Part shown: piece by piece, positions 29,901 through 38,327 of the stretch
How the letters are laid out: every line of letters starts with the position of its first letter
Numbering within the stretch: position 1 is the first letter of the stretch
Source of the DNA: Hondaea fermentalgiana
Lineage: Eukaryota > Sar > Bigyra > Thraustochytrida > Thraustochytriidae
Direction of reading: 5' to 3'
DNA: 38,546 bases
Assembly: GCA_014084085.1 (NCBI GenBank)
Contig: NPFB01000168.1
Coordinates: forward strand, 30,177-68,722
The notes under the pieces: generated by a model
Database searches by the model: none
What the model was told of the DNA's origin: nothing
Seen by the model: only the letters and a program-made list of their open reading frames with translations
Position numbers and translations under genes: made by a program

Positions 29901-30800
29901 CGTGCTCAGAATGTAGTCATTCGCGACGACGACAACGACAACGATACCGCAGAAGATAAAGATGGCTTTGCTGTCGAAAAGCAAGCGCAAAGTAAAGAAG
30001 ATGAAACGGAGGAAGAGGTGGAGGCTCACTCTCTTATTGACGGAAAGGACGCGTCTGTCGGTGAAGGTAAGAAGGATAAAGAACTCGACGAAAAGGAGGA
30101 AAAGCGCGACCTCGGTGCCAAGGAAGAACAGCGCTTTGCCGACGAAAGCGAGGCTCAAGAACAAGACTTTAGCAGCGACGAATCTCTCGTGGAGGACGAA
30201 ACCCAAGGCAACAGTGTACAGGCCAGGGGAGCTACTCCCACGCATGAAGAAATCGACGATGCGAACGGGGAAGACGTCAATCTCATTTCTCGTGAAGAGA
30301 AGCATCTTTTGAGCGAGAGAGATTTACCGCTTGAAGCATCGCAATCGCAGGCAAACAATTCTCATGATCTTCCAGCGCGTGTCTCCGCCCGCGATGTGCG
30401 AGGAGAAGAGGCCAAAGACGAAGAAGATCAAATGACAAGAGTATCACTTGCGGAGAAGCAAGGGCCTGGATTGAAAGTTTCTGCGCAGCATTCAGCAGGG
30501 AAGGGCGCACGCTTGGCCGAGATAAGCAGCGGCGCAGATGATGCAGAGCACCAAGGGCAAGAGCAAAAAGAGGCAAAGGACTCGCCGACGATCCATTCCG
30601 AAGGCAATGCCAGTCTAGCGTCGCTGCCTCGAAAGTCGTTCGCAGCGCAAGCATCATCACAAGCGGTGGTCGCGATTTCCGAGGTGGGCGCCTCGGATCT
30701 GGCCGCCATGCGCTGGGACTTCGTCATCGAGTCCTCGTCCACGTCGCAGCCCTCAGCGTCCGCCCCTGCTGCTGCTCATGCTGACGATGATCACAAGTAA
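26997..30800 (+). CDS. DZIP1: DZIP1/Iguana homologue, ciliary zinc-finger coiled-coil protein
   Basis: Single exon, 1,267 residues. The N-terminal Dzip domain is at about 50-130: FQQRHGKLNVRRLARLDL, then LQEMLENIAFCNLKVGD, and NIVKAFRVAQLIIEYLL, the strongest signature. A coiled coil follows (about 128-180), then a single C2H2 finger at about 217-241 (CGTCGKTFSSREFLRRHCARRKH), and a second long coiled coil (about 255-410) rich in Glu, Arg and Gln. This order is that of DZIP1/DZIP1L, proteins of the ciliary base needed for ciliogenesis and, in vertebrates, Hedgehog signalling. The C-terminal half (from about 720) is acidic and low in complexity, with Ser runs and SEDESEDD-type tracts, longer than in vertebrates. 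The presence of DZIP1 implies flagellated cells at some life stage. The start is the first ATG; the Dzip domain begins soon after. Confidence 0.88.
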   Translation: MLRRGDSREGFAEAEALHELRSKMRRQLGEGEREVASELEHEEIEEDWLQAFTFQQRHGKLNVRRLARLDLMQIVEKVDVGALQEMLENIAFCNLKVGDLQGLSDQNIVKAFRVAQLIIEYLLNLENALFAQVDAARADARDASADANQLAEDNGVLADENDRLRKEIRQKRKALATFEYVLTVHGPGGASMKETLAKALAGTRAGAGLDAPGLEASVCGTCGKTFSSREFLRRHCARRKHTFMPEEAENLEPNRANEASTEDALEKMQQALLAAVKERESAVREAIEETRASERKMHIEQLETLKADRRAHEERVEAQYEARLSTQQLGYEQRIAGLEAKLEVFRTLQWTAREREDEEAATRRAEARKLQEEQQNRLAMLERELQHHRAQQLERAASDSSSAALSRSSSPSVVSSSSSSRSSASHRDRQDDADFATQRFRAAIVANFCRSLASLVRNHNKIRSGRAFARLQVHARDASLVQAKRDLVQSISEQEALSQEAPASPKQAVARHVANMVGPDELEAKPIHEALVQQIALQYLHAQREDTITEAERDAMAEAETVIDGKAAILSSRFKVGTQSMDHAPLPEKPHVRSRWDHSAAEIHAQLDEARRQLYTRMARFDASLPELDVLDDEQRVHLQRQIEVARRNQPQGGFTKALRAVQKLTSNLTDAFYKPPAAEDLQAYEDEFPQPRDILLRDAMVPISERHKAQPRERPPVVQQPSFLQLQVDQPFASISSSSSSSSPSPSLRDEAKTSSPQSAEDESEDESEDDGTSRAIASWAAKSHQGRSEDDAMQGQGDEDGLWAVNRVQTTRDFGATRDFGTEPETTSTQAEEESDSSEPSPLPLPPKPQTARVPRPRNLTSKPQQNLRPLESAQLEQVEVSTANESMQVFQSQRDVSGDAQQVATNATSQDLCATEEDANVSPENSSCSIASEEKVMMHQGKDGKQQASDRDYLTVGADFASATMRAQNVVIRDDDNDNDTAEDKDGFAVEKQAQSKEDETEEEVEAHSLIDGKDASVGEGKKDKELDEKEEKRDLGAKEEQRFADESEAQEQDFSSDESLVEDETQGNSVQARGATPTHEEIDDANGEDVNLISREEKHLLSERDLPLEASQSQANNSHDLPARVSARDVRGEEAKDEEDQMTRVSLAEKQGPGLKVSAQHSAGKGARLAEISSGADDAEHQGQEQKEAKDSPTIHSEGNASLASLPRKSFAAQASSQAVVAISEVGASDLAAMRWDFVIESSSTSQPSASAPAAAHADDDHK

Positions 30801-31093
30801 AGAAGTCTTTATTCCCTAGGCCTACTCGCAAAGCCTTTGTTTCTCTCAGAACAGACAAAAGATAAATGACAAAGATAGACCTCCAGCAAAACGAACGCTG
30901 GCTCGGCTCGAATGAGTGCATCACGCGGCGGCCTGTCTGTTTTGGGTGCCTCGCTTCGGGTGCCTTCCCCTTGATTCGCCGATTCCTGCTGCACGCGCCA
31001 AAAGTCCAAGTCCGTGGAGCCGCAGCGCGCGGTGCGGCGCGCGGGCGCTCGAGCGCGGCGCGGGGTGGCGCGGAGCGAGGAGCGAGGAGCGCG

Positions 31094-34000
31094 ATGTCCA
31101 GCGGAGGGTCTGCCGTGGCGACGCTCGCCCGTGAAGCGGCGGGGCTCCTGGTGGAGGAGGATGGCGAGGACTGCGCGCCGCGGAGAGCGGTGACCCTCGC
31201 TCGCGCGCTGGAGGCGCTCGCGAGCCATGCGGAGGCCAGCGAGAGGCCGGCGGAGGCCCAGGCCCACCTCTTGAGCGCGGAGGCAAACCTGCGCGAGGCC
31301 ATCGCAGTCTTGCAGCCGTACTTTGGGCGGGCCCCGGACCTGCCAGGGCGCGTCCTGCAGCTCGTGGACGCACGCGCGGGCCGCGTCGCGCTCGCCGATG
31401 CTCACCAGCGCATCAAGGAGGCGCTCGAAAGGTGCAAGCTCGACGCCGATGTGCTGCTCGCGCGAAGTCCGGGCAAGGCCAAACAAGCAAGCAGGCGCGT
31501 GTCGAAACAACGCAGCTCTCGAGACGCCGCGACCGATGTTCTCGACGACTGGGAAGCTGACACCAAAAAGGACGCCGAGGAAGACCGCCTCGAGCTCGCA
31601 GAGGGCCTAGGGCTTTTGCGCGAGCAGGAAGGTATGAGCAAGAGCAGCCTGGAAATCATCTTGGGCCTGCTCGAGGAGCAGCCCAGGATCGACACCGGGG
31701 CCGTGCTGCAGGGCAACCTTGGGACCCGCAAGGAACGCCGCGCCATGCGGCGGATCGTGGCGAGCCTCGTCGAGGCGCAAGAGGCAGAAGCTGCAACCTT
31801 GCGCTCCGACATGCTCATTGTGGACGATCCCGAGCAAGTACTTGGCGAAGGGCGCTTCACGCAGGTGCTCTCTGGGATGGCTACGAGGATGTCTGGAAAG
31901 GAAGAGCATGTGGAAGTGCGTGTCGCACTGAAACGAGTCCGGCCAGGGTCGTCGAAGAAAAGTCGGCAAAAACTTCGAGCGAGGCGTGCGTTGCTCCTGG
32001 AGGCCGAGCGCTGGCAGGGGCTTCGACATGAGAACATTGTGCGTTTGTTGGGTACCTGCGTCCTGGACCGGCGCTTTTACTTGATGATGGATCTTTGCGA
32101 CATGTCCCTCGAAGACCTACTGTACGAGACTGAAGTCGCCGAGTCGTACGAGCTGAGCGCGGAGGACCGCGAAGCCATTTTGCGCGGTGTGTCGCGGGGT
32201 CTCGCGTATTTGCACGCAAATGCAGTCATCCACCACGACCTCAAGCCGACCAATGTACTCTTGAGCCACGATTTGGGTCTCGTCAAGCTAGCCAACTTTG
32301 GCTTGACGCAGTCAAGCGTCCGTGACAATGGCATTGGGTCACGGTACGGCGATGCAGATGATGAGGTGGAAGATGCGAGACGCGGCAAATCACTGTACAT
32401 GGCTCCGGAGGTCTTGCAGCCGCCGGCACAATGGACATCGTGCGCTGATATCTTTTCCTTGGCAATGATTATGTGGGAAATGTACCATGGGGAGCCACCT
32501 TACGCTCACGTGGAGTCTACTGTAGACCTTGAGGACCAGGTTCTGCGCGGCGAGAGGCCCAAGGTCTCACGCAAGCGTGGGGGCATTCTGCCGTGGATGC
32601 CCGCCGTGATTGAACAATGCTGGGATCACGATGCGCAGCATAGGCCAAGGGCCTCCGAGGTACTGCAATATTTCTCGACGCGTGGTACCAAGAGCCAGCG
32701 ACGCTCGGAACGTGTCATTCGAGGTATTGTTTCGGTTTTTACATCTTCTTCCAAGAGTAATGACGATGACGATGATGCTGCGTCTGTTGATGGCGCCGTA
32801 GAAAAGGCGCCATCACCTGCTGCTGCTGCTGCAGCTGCCTCTGCAGCAAAAGTCGCGACAGCAGCAGCCACTGCAAAAGGCAAGCAGGAAGACGTCGATG
32901 TCGAGGCCGCGGCCGCGGCAGCCACAGCCGCCTCGGCGGCCACTCTCGCTTCCCGCTCATCTGCCCGAAGATCAATTTCGAGGCGCAGGTCCTCGGCGCC
33001 GCGGTCATCCATGGGAGCAAGGACGCAGCAAACGCCTCAGGCAGCCTCATTTTCGTCAGCGCTCGCCGCAACAATTGCAGCCGCAACTGCGCCGGCAATA
33101 GCAGCAGTCTCAACAATCGCGGGAGCGGGAGGAGGCGACACTGCAAGCCCTGATGGGGATGTGAAGAGTGTTGTTGAGGACCTCAAGAATCGCAAGATGA
33201 TTATCCAAGCGCGAGGCTTCGCACCGTCGTCGGGGGCCAACGTGCAGTCGATTCGAAGCCTCGTGGAAGCACTGAAACAGGACTCGGACGTGAGACTGCG
33301 CACGCTCGAATCCTTGCACGGTGCACTCAGGCAGGAGTTCGAGGCGGACGAGGAAACGGAGGTGCTGCGCAATGAGGCGAGATCACGAGGCCTGCTTTCT
33401 GAACTACATCGCGTCATGGATGGTGATCAGGATATTGAGGTACTCACGAGCGCGCTGTGGGTACTGCGCTATGCCTTGTCAGGCCCCGGTGCCGAGTCCT
33501 CGCGCAAGGCGGCTGTCGATTCGTACCAGCTGGCAGACCTAGCGCAAGGCCTGCTCCAGGTCTACCCAGAAGAGGCCGGCCTGCAGAGCGCCGCGTGCCG
33601 CGTGGTTGGCACCTTTGCGCAATCGTCAAATCGCATTCGCGGTATTCTGGTCCAAGAAATGAGCTTGGGCAAGGAGCTGCTGGAAGCCATGCGCGCACAC
33701 CCCGGCGATGCCGATGTGCAAAAGAATGCATGTCTGGCATTGCAGAACCTGTCTTTAAATGACCGTAACAAGGAGATTCTCGGGCAGGACCTAAACGCGG
33801 GGCTGGAGATTTTGACAGCCATGCGGGCGCACGAAAAGGATGGTGATGTGCAAGAATTCGGCTGCGGCGCGCTGCAGAATCTTGCCTTGGATGAGCAGAA
33901 CCGAGTCAGGCTGGGCCAGACGCTCGAGGCCGGCGGCGCAGCCTTGGCGGCGATGCGTTCGCACATCGACGATGGCGACATCCAGGAGAACGCCTGCGGG

Positions 34001-34816
34001 CTGTTGTGGAATCTTGCCGCAAACAAGGACAATCGCGTGATTCTGGGCCAAGAGCTCGACGCAGGCCGGACGATCGTCGCAACAATGGAGGCGCACGTGG
34101 ACGACGGCGAGATCCAGAACTATGCCTGCGCAGCGTTGGGCAGCTTGGCAAGGAACAATCGCAACAAGGAGATCTTGGTGCAAGAAGTTGGTTGCGGGCA
34201 AAGCATTGCGCAGGCCATGCGCGGACACCCCACAGACGCAGTGGTCCAGGAGATGGCCTGCTGGGCCTTGTGCAACCTTGCTGACCAACGCAACGAGGAA
34301 ATTCTCGTGCAAGAGGTGGGGATCGGTAAGGATGTCATTGCAGCCATGCGTGCGCACCCGGAAGATGTCGAAGTGCTCAAGTACGCGTGCGGCGCCATTG
34401 GTAGCCTTGCCTTTGAGAATGGGCGCAACAAGGTCATTTTCGGGCAAGAACTAAAGGTAGGAAACGACCTTGTCACGGTGCTTCGCGCTCACCGAGATAA
34501 TGCCAGAATTGTGGAAATGGTGTGCTGGGCAGTGTGCAACCTGGCGCTCAAGAATTCTCGCAACCAGATTATCTTGGGCCAAGAGGCGGGGCTTGCCAAG
34601 GAGCTCGTTGAAGCGATGCGCGTTCATAGCGACGTTTCCACGGTGCAGAAGAAGGCCTGCGGCACGCTATGGACACTGGCTAGCAGCCCTGCTGTGAAGC
34701 AGGATCTTTTGAGAATGGGTGCCGTTGATGTGATTACTGCTGCGAGTGAAAAGTTTCCAGAGCTTGATTATCCCAAGGGGCTCTTGGAATTCATGACGGC
34801 TGACCCTCAGTCTTAA
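31094..34816 (+). CDS. Probable pseudokinase fused to armadillo repeats
   Basis: From the ATG at 31094, 1,240 residues. Another in-frame ATG at 30866 is rejected because the added stretch is GC-rich Ala/Arg/Gly filler beginning 65 nt after the DZIP1 stop. Residues 1-240 are helical with no firm family. The kinase domain is at about 245-535: GEGRF (Gly loop), K280 in VALKRV, an alpha-C Glu (E303 or E305), IHHDLKPTNVLL with D382 as catalytic base and an intact Asn, then LANFGLT at 399-405, where the DFG Asp is Asn (N401). APE is present (MAPEVL). Loss of the metal-binding Asp suggests a pseudokinase or weak kinase. A low-complexity Ala/Ser linker (about 545-720) follows, then about eleven ARM repeats of about 43 residues (about 722-1200). 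These have a repeated pattern of VQKNACLALQNL and NKEILGQ type. Overall fold resembles TKL-type kinases. Role unknown; ARM repeats suggest protein binding. Confidence 0.88.
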   Translation: MSSGGSAVATLAREAAGLLVEEDGEDCAPRRAVTLARALEALASHAEASERPAEAQAHLLSAEANLREAIAVLQPYFGRAPDLPGRVLQLVDARAGRVALADAHQRIKEALERCKLDADVLLARSPGKAKQASRRVSKQRSSRDAATDVLDDWEADTKKDAEEDRLELAEGLGLLREQEGMSKSSLEIILGLLEEQPRIDTGAVLQGNLGTRKERRAMRRIVASLVEAQEAEAATLRSDMLIVDDPEQVLGEGRFTQVLSGMATRMSGKEEHVEVRVALKRVRPGSSKKSRQKLRARRALLLEAERWQGLRHENIVRLLGTCVLDRRFYLMMDLCDMSLEDLLYETEVAESYELSAEDREAILRGVSRGLAYLHANAVIHHDLKPTNVLLSHDLGLVKLANFGLTQSSVRDNGIGSRYGDADDEVEDARRGKSLYMAPEVLQPPAQWTSCADIFSLAMIMWEMYHGEPPYAHVESTVDLEDQVLRGERPKVSRKRGGILPWMPAVIEQCWDHDAQHRPRASEVLQYFSTRGTKSQRRSERVIRGIVSVFTSSSKSNDDDDDAASVDGAVEKAPSPAAAAAAASAAKVATAAATAKGKQEDVDVEAAAAAATAASAATLASRSSARRSISRRRSSAPRSSMGARTQQTPQAASFSSALAATIAAATAPAIAAVSTIAGAGGGDTASPDGDVKSVVEDLKNRKMIIQARGFAPSSGANVQSIRSLVEALKQDSDVRLRTLESLHGALRQEFEADEETEVLRNEARSRGLLSELHRVMDGDQDIEVLTSALWVLRYALSGPGAESSRKAAVDSYQLADLAQGLLQVYPEEAGLQSAACRVVGTFAQSSNRIRGILVQEMSLGKELLEAMRAHPGDADVQKNACLALQNLSLNDRNKEILGQDLNAGLEILTAMRAHEKDGDVQEFGCGALQNLALDEQNRVRLGQTLEAGGAALAAMRSHIDDGDIQENACGLLWNLAANKDNRVILGQELDAGRTIVATMEAHVDDGEIQNYACAALGSLARNNRNKEILVQEVGCGQSIAQAMRGHPTDAVVQEMACWALCNLADQRNEEILVQEVGIGKDVIAAMRAHPEDVEVLKYACGAIGSLAFENGRNKVIFGQELKVGNDLVTVLRAHRDNARIVEMVCWAVCNLALKNSRNQIILGQEAGLAKELVEAMRVHSDVSTVQKKACGTLWTLASSPAVKQDLLRMGAVDVITAASEKFPELDYPKGLLEFMTADPQS

Positions 34817-35379
34817 AAAATATATATAAATTGTAGGTAAATGAATGTGCAATTCTTGCATGAAGCCATATGAGCGATGCTCGTTTTCTTTCCGCCTGAT
34901 TCGAGCAAACGTAAAGGAAATTGCGCCACCGCCAGACGCGCACGGATTTGATCAGCAAGATCATTTTGGCTTTTCCGAAGGCAAAGGCGTGATGTCTGCC
35001 ATCCGATGGCGAGGAGTCTCGAGTCGGTTTTTTCCTTTTGGAGCGAAAACCCAATCGCAAAAGTTCTAGCATCAACTCACACACGAATTGGGAAGAAAGG
35101 GACGAGGTGCGCGTGGCGAGCGGATGACCTTCTCTCAGATGCCCACGCCCACAGATTTATCGAGCGAGCTTTGTTGTTTTGCAGCGCGTGAACTCGTCGC
35201 AGACATCTCTCTCTCTCTCTCCCTCCATCCCGCGGGGCTGCGCTGCGTGCGCCCTTTCGGAGGCACGCTGACAAGAGCGGGAGAGAAAATGTGAACGCGA
35301 CAGTCGCGCATACATTGTATGGGGCCTCGGACCAGCAGATCGGCAACGACTCGGAGGCCGTGAAGCGGGTGAGCAGACG
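34817..35379. other. Intergenic region before the ZPR1-like gene
   Basis: An A/T-rich start (aatatatataaatt near 34820) follows the ARM kinase stop and fits a 3' end region. A TC run lies at 35208-35224. No gene is seen; the last 100-200 nt likely carry the ZPR1-like promoter and leader. Confidence 0.65.
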
Positions 35380-36618
35380 ATGGAAGACCACCCGGACGTG
35401 GACAGGTCGGAGGCGCCGTCACGGGTCGACCTCGCGCAGCTGACGCCCGCGCAGCTTGAGGCGCTCGCACAGGGCGAGGCCGTGGAGTTTGATGCCGCGG
35501 AGCTGGAAAATGCGCAGGCCGGCGCTGACGCGAGCGCGGCCTCCGGCGCCGGCGCGTACAAGGTCTTCAAGGACGAGGATAACCAGCTGGAGCTCGACGA
35601 CGTGGTCAAGCTCGCAGTTAGCTGCCTTGAGTGCGGTGCGACGGCAGACTTTCAAAGAGCCGAGCTCAATCTCCCGCGCTTTGGGCGCGCGGAGATCCAG
35701 AGCTTTTCCTGCTCAGGGTGCGGGTACACGTACCGCAAGGTGCGGTCCGTGGACCCGATTCGGACCGCAGATGTGGCCCCGCTCGAGCCAGGTTACGGGC
35801 GACGGATTATTCTCAATGTGCAGGACGAATCAGACCTAAGTCGCGAGGTGCTGCGCTCGGATGACTGCACGTTTCGTGTGCCCGAGCTCGAACTGGAGGT
35901 TTCCACTCGTGCAGGAGCTATGACCACGGTCGAAGGCTGTCTCCAACATGTAGGTACGAGCCTTCGATTCCTGCGCCTAGCCGATGACGCCCCTGGTGAA
36001 GGCGCGAGCGCAACGGGCAACATAAAGATGGCAAACGTTGTCGATGCGCGCGTCGAGGCCCTCTTGGACGGCGTCCGGAACGGCACGAGCACATTTCAGC
36101 TGATTCTGGAAGACGAGCATGATGCTTCCCACATTCAAGTTCTGGAGAACGACTCGCGCGTCTCCTTTGAGGTCTACCTGCTCGATTCCGATTCTGAAGC
36201 CGCCGACGAAGAGGCACATCCTGCTGTGCTCTGCGGGCTCACGCATGTGGAGCCAGGCGTTGTGCTGGAGGCCATGTATGGCGAGGAGTGGATCCCAAAC
36301 TGTCGAGTGGTGTCTGTGAATGGCTCGGCTGTGTGGGTGGAGCGTGCGGATGACCCCGGAGATGGAAGGTGGCACGCGGGATTGGACGAGGTTCGCGGTT
36401 GCGAAGACCCCTCGTGCGGTTGCCAGCAGCTGCTGGAGATGCCAGGGGCTACTCTCCAGGCCTCAGCTGCTCCCGATATGGAGATGCTCGACTACTTGAA
36501 CAAGTTTGCCGACCATGTCGAGGCGCAAGAGGGATCCATCTCCACGCAGCAAAAAAAGCAAATGAATGCGCAAGCCCAAATTGCCCAAGACCTGGATGCG
36601 CTGGATCAAATGGACTAG
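35380..36618 (+). CDS. ZPR1-like zinc finger protein with one ZPR1 module and an extra C-terminal domain
   Basis: Single exon, 412 residues. The zinc finger uses C82-x2-C85 (CLECG) and C111-x2-C114 (CSGCGY), with LPRFGRAEIQSFSC between, as in ZPR1. The following beta-domain has the ZPR1 marks DESDLSREVLRSDDCTFRVPELELEV, TTVEGCLQHV and FQLILEDEHDASHIQ. ZPR1 binds eEF1A and the SMN complex in other eukaryotes, and normally carries two such modules (about 460 residues). Here only one is seen (about 75-280). The rest is a different domain at about 290-345 (GVVLEAMYGEEWIPNCRVVSVNG, WVERADDPGDGRW) with the feel of a Tudor/Agenet barrel, then a helical Gln/Asp-rich tail. It could be a ZPR1 paralogue rather than ZPR1 itself. 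The acidic N-terminus (1-70) is probably disordered. Confidence 0.85.
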   Translation: MEDHPDVDRSEAPSRVDLAQLTPAQLEALAQGEAVEFDAAELENAQAGADASAASGAGAYKVFKDEDNQLELDDVVKLAVSCLECGATADFQRAELNLPRFGRAEIQSFSCSGCGYTYRKVRSVDPIRTADVAPLEPGYGRRIILNVQDESDLSREVLRSDDCTFRVPELELEVSTRAGAMTTVEGCLQHVGTSLRFLRLADDAPGEGASATGNIKMANVVDARVEALLDGVRNGTSTFQLILEDEHDASHIQVLENDSRVSFEVYLLDSDSEAADEEAHPAVLCGLTHVEPGVVLEAMYGEEWIPNCRVVSVNGSAVWVERADDPGDGRWHAGLDEVRGCEDPSCGCQQLLEMPGATLQASAAPDMEMLDYLNKFADHVEAQEGSISTQQKKQMNAQAQIAQDLDALDQMD

Positions 36619-37097
36619 TGGCAGTGGATCATTACTTTTATTACGTTCGAGTGTGGGCATGGTCGAGGACAGATTTCTTGACTTATGTAGAGCTCGAAGA
36701 TCAGAACGAGTCATTTACGTGATTGGCTCAATCGATACATAATTCGACGATTCACTGCCAGTCACCAATAACTTTTTGGTTACTCGTAAATTAACTGAGA
36801 TGCGATCGGCTTCGCATACAAGACGTGCCAAGTCCGAGTCAGGCACTGCCCTTGTGCCTCTTAAGGCCACCATACGTGTCTATTTTTCGCATTCCTCTTC
36901 GGGTGTTGGGACCAAAACGTTGTGCTCAATTATGGGTTCACTTGCCACAGAAGAAGAAAAAACTTGCCCCTTACAGTGAAGCAAATTCAGACACGCAAGG
37001 CAGAGATGTTTAGGATTCTCGTTTCTGCTGGTAAATCCTATCAAAGACCACATTTTGGAGCTTCCTCAGCACGTTGGGTTGTAGTTGTGTAGTCTTT

Positions 37098-37246
37098 AAT
37101 CCCCAAGGAACCGAATTGGTGCAGCATGATCGGTCAATCTGCAACATCCCTTGAAAAGGAAAGGTTATTATGAACCCCACGTGGCATGTCTTTCCTCAAA
37201 TCCCAAGGACTTCAACTACCGCGCAGCATTACTTTGCTAAATCTCC
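37098..37246. repeat. Diverged direct repeat, two copies about 101 nt apart
   Basis: Both copies share aatccc(c)aagga, then gcagcat, then aatct in the same order and similar spacing. They have diverged in between. Confidence 0.4.
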
Positions 37247-37357
37247 ACTTAGCTGTGCCAGAATCCGATACTATGCCGACATACAAAAGTTGCTTCCAGT
37301 TTCAAAATTCGGTTATTAAAAGCTCGAACTCGAAAAGACTCACAGCACGAATATAAA

Positions 37358-37417
37358 AAAAATTGGGGTCTCGGACGCCCCAATTGCACACAAAAATTGA
37401 GGCCTTAGATGCCCCAA
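37358..37417. repeat. 26-bp direct repeat, two copies, 34-bp period
   Basis: Copies at 37358-37383 and 37392-37417 share aaaaattg, then a variable centre, then gccccaa. The first copy is also partly self-complementary (ttggggtc / gccccaa). Confidence 0.7.
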
Positions 37418-38289
37418 GTAATGCTTGTTGGCTGGGGTTCCAAACGTGAACTTCAGTCGCCTCGACATACCAAGAGCACGGTGCTAGATGTTTCATTTTG
37501 CTGGAGTATTCCTGAAGATGCACATCTCTAACCACTGCGCCAAGAGCTCGACGGCAGCAACCTTGCACGGTGATCATGAATTGAGCACGGTCCCAAAGTG
37601 GTAGAGAAAGCTGAGGTCACGTTTTGATTTGTCTTCCAAATAGCAGGAAGACGCATACTTTGGCCCTGAGTCTGCAATGAGTCCAGCCGCCTGTGCATCC
37701 TCCGTACGAAGCAGAAAGAAAGACTAAGGCTGGACGGGGCAGGAAGCGAGGTAGCGAGCGTCACACCAGCTTGTAAACAAGGGCACGGGAGTTGAAGTGG
37801 AAATTTTACTTTGATGGTACTGCGTATGACCGAACTCATCCCTAAATTCTCTGCCGCTGTCCCGAAAAGTCTCGAGTCACTTTTATCTCCAATGCCACCA
37901 CAGCGGATGAACCAAGGGCAGAATAGTCTATTTCGGGTAATCTTGAAAAATCTTGAGCGAGATTAAGGAGCGACTCTGTGCACCTGCGAGCATAGCGTCG
38001 GTTGCTGCTTTTTATTCTTCGCCTTGCACGTCACTATCAGCAGATTGCACGAGGAGAAACACATGCAATCAGGGGCTAGGGTCACGAGAAGGACAGCAAC
38101 GGCGAGCTCGTCCAGCTCGGAGAGATCGACAAAGCCGAAATGGTGACGAGCGCAGATGCCATAGCAAGCTCCGATGCGTACAGACTTCGATCTTGAAGGC
38201 ATGCAAAAGATACGCTCAAAGGTGCAGCCATCGTCTTGCGCGAAGTAAAATAGGGAGCATGCCCTTCTTGTTATCGGGGGCGGAGCTCG

Positions 38290-38327
38290 ACATTTGCTGA
38301 GGGCGCGAGACACATTTGCTGAGGGCG
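38290..38327. repeat. 16-bp direct repeat, two copies, 22-bp period
   Basis: The sequence acatttgctgagggcg occurs at 38290-38305 and 38312-38327. Confidence 0.85.

Noticed and set aside
30866..31093. Upstream in-frame start for the ARM kinase
   Set aside because: It would start 65 nt after the DZIP1 stop and add Ala/Arg/Gly filler from GC-rich leader. The ATG at 31094 is preferred, though transcript data could change this.
31094..31500. MIT-like helical hairpin at the N-terminus of the ARM kinase
   Set aside because: The helices and Ala spacing are suggestive, but no diagnostic residues allow a family call.
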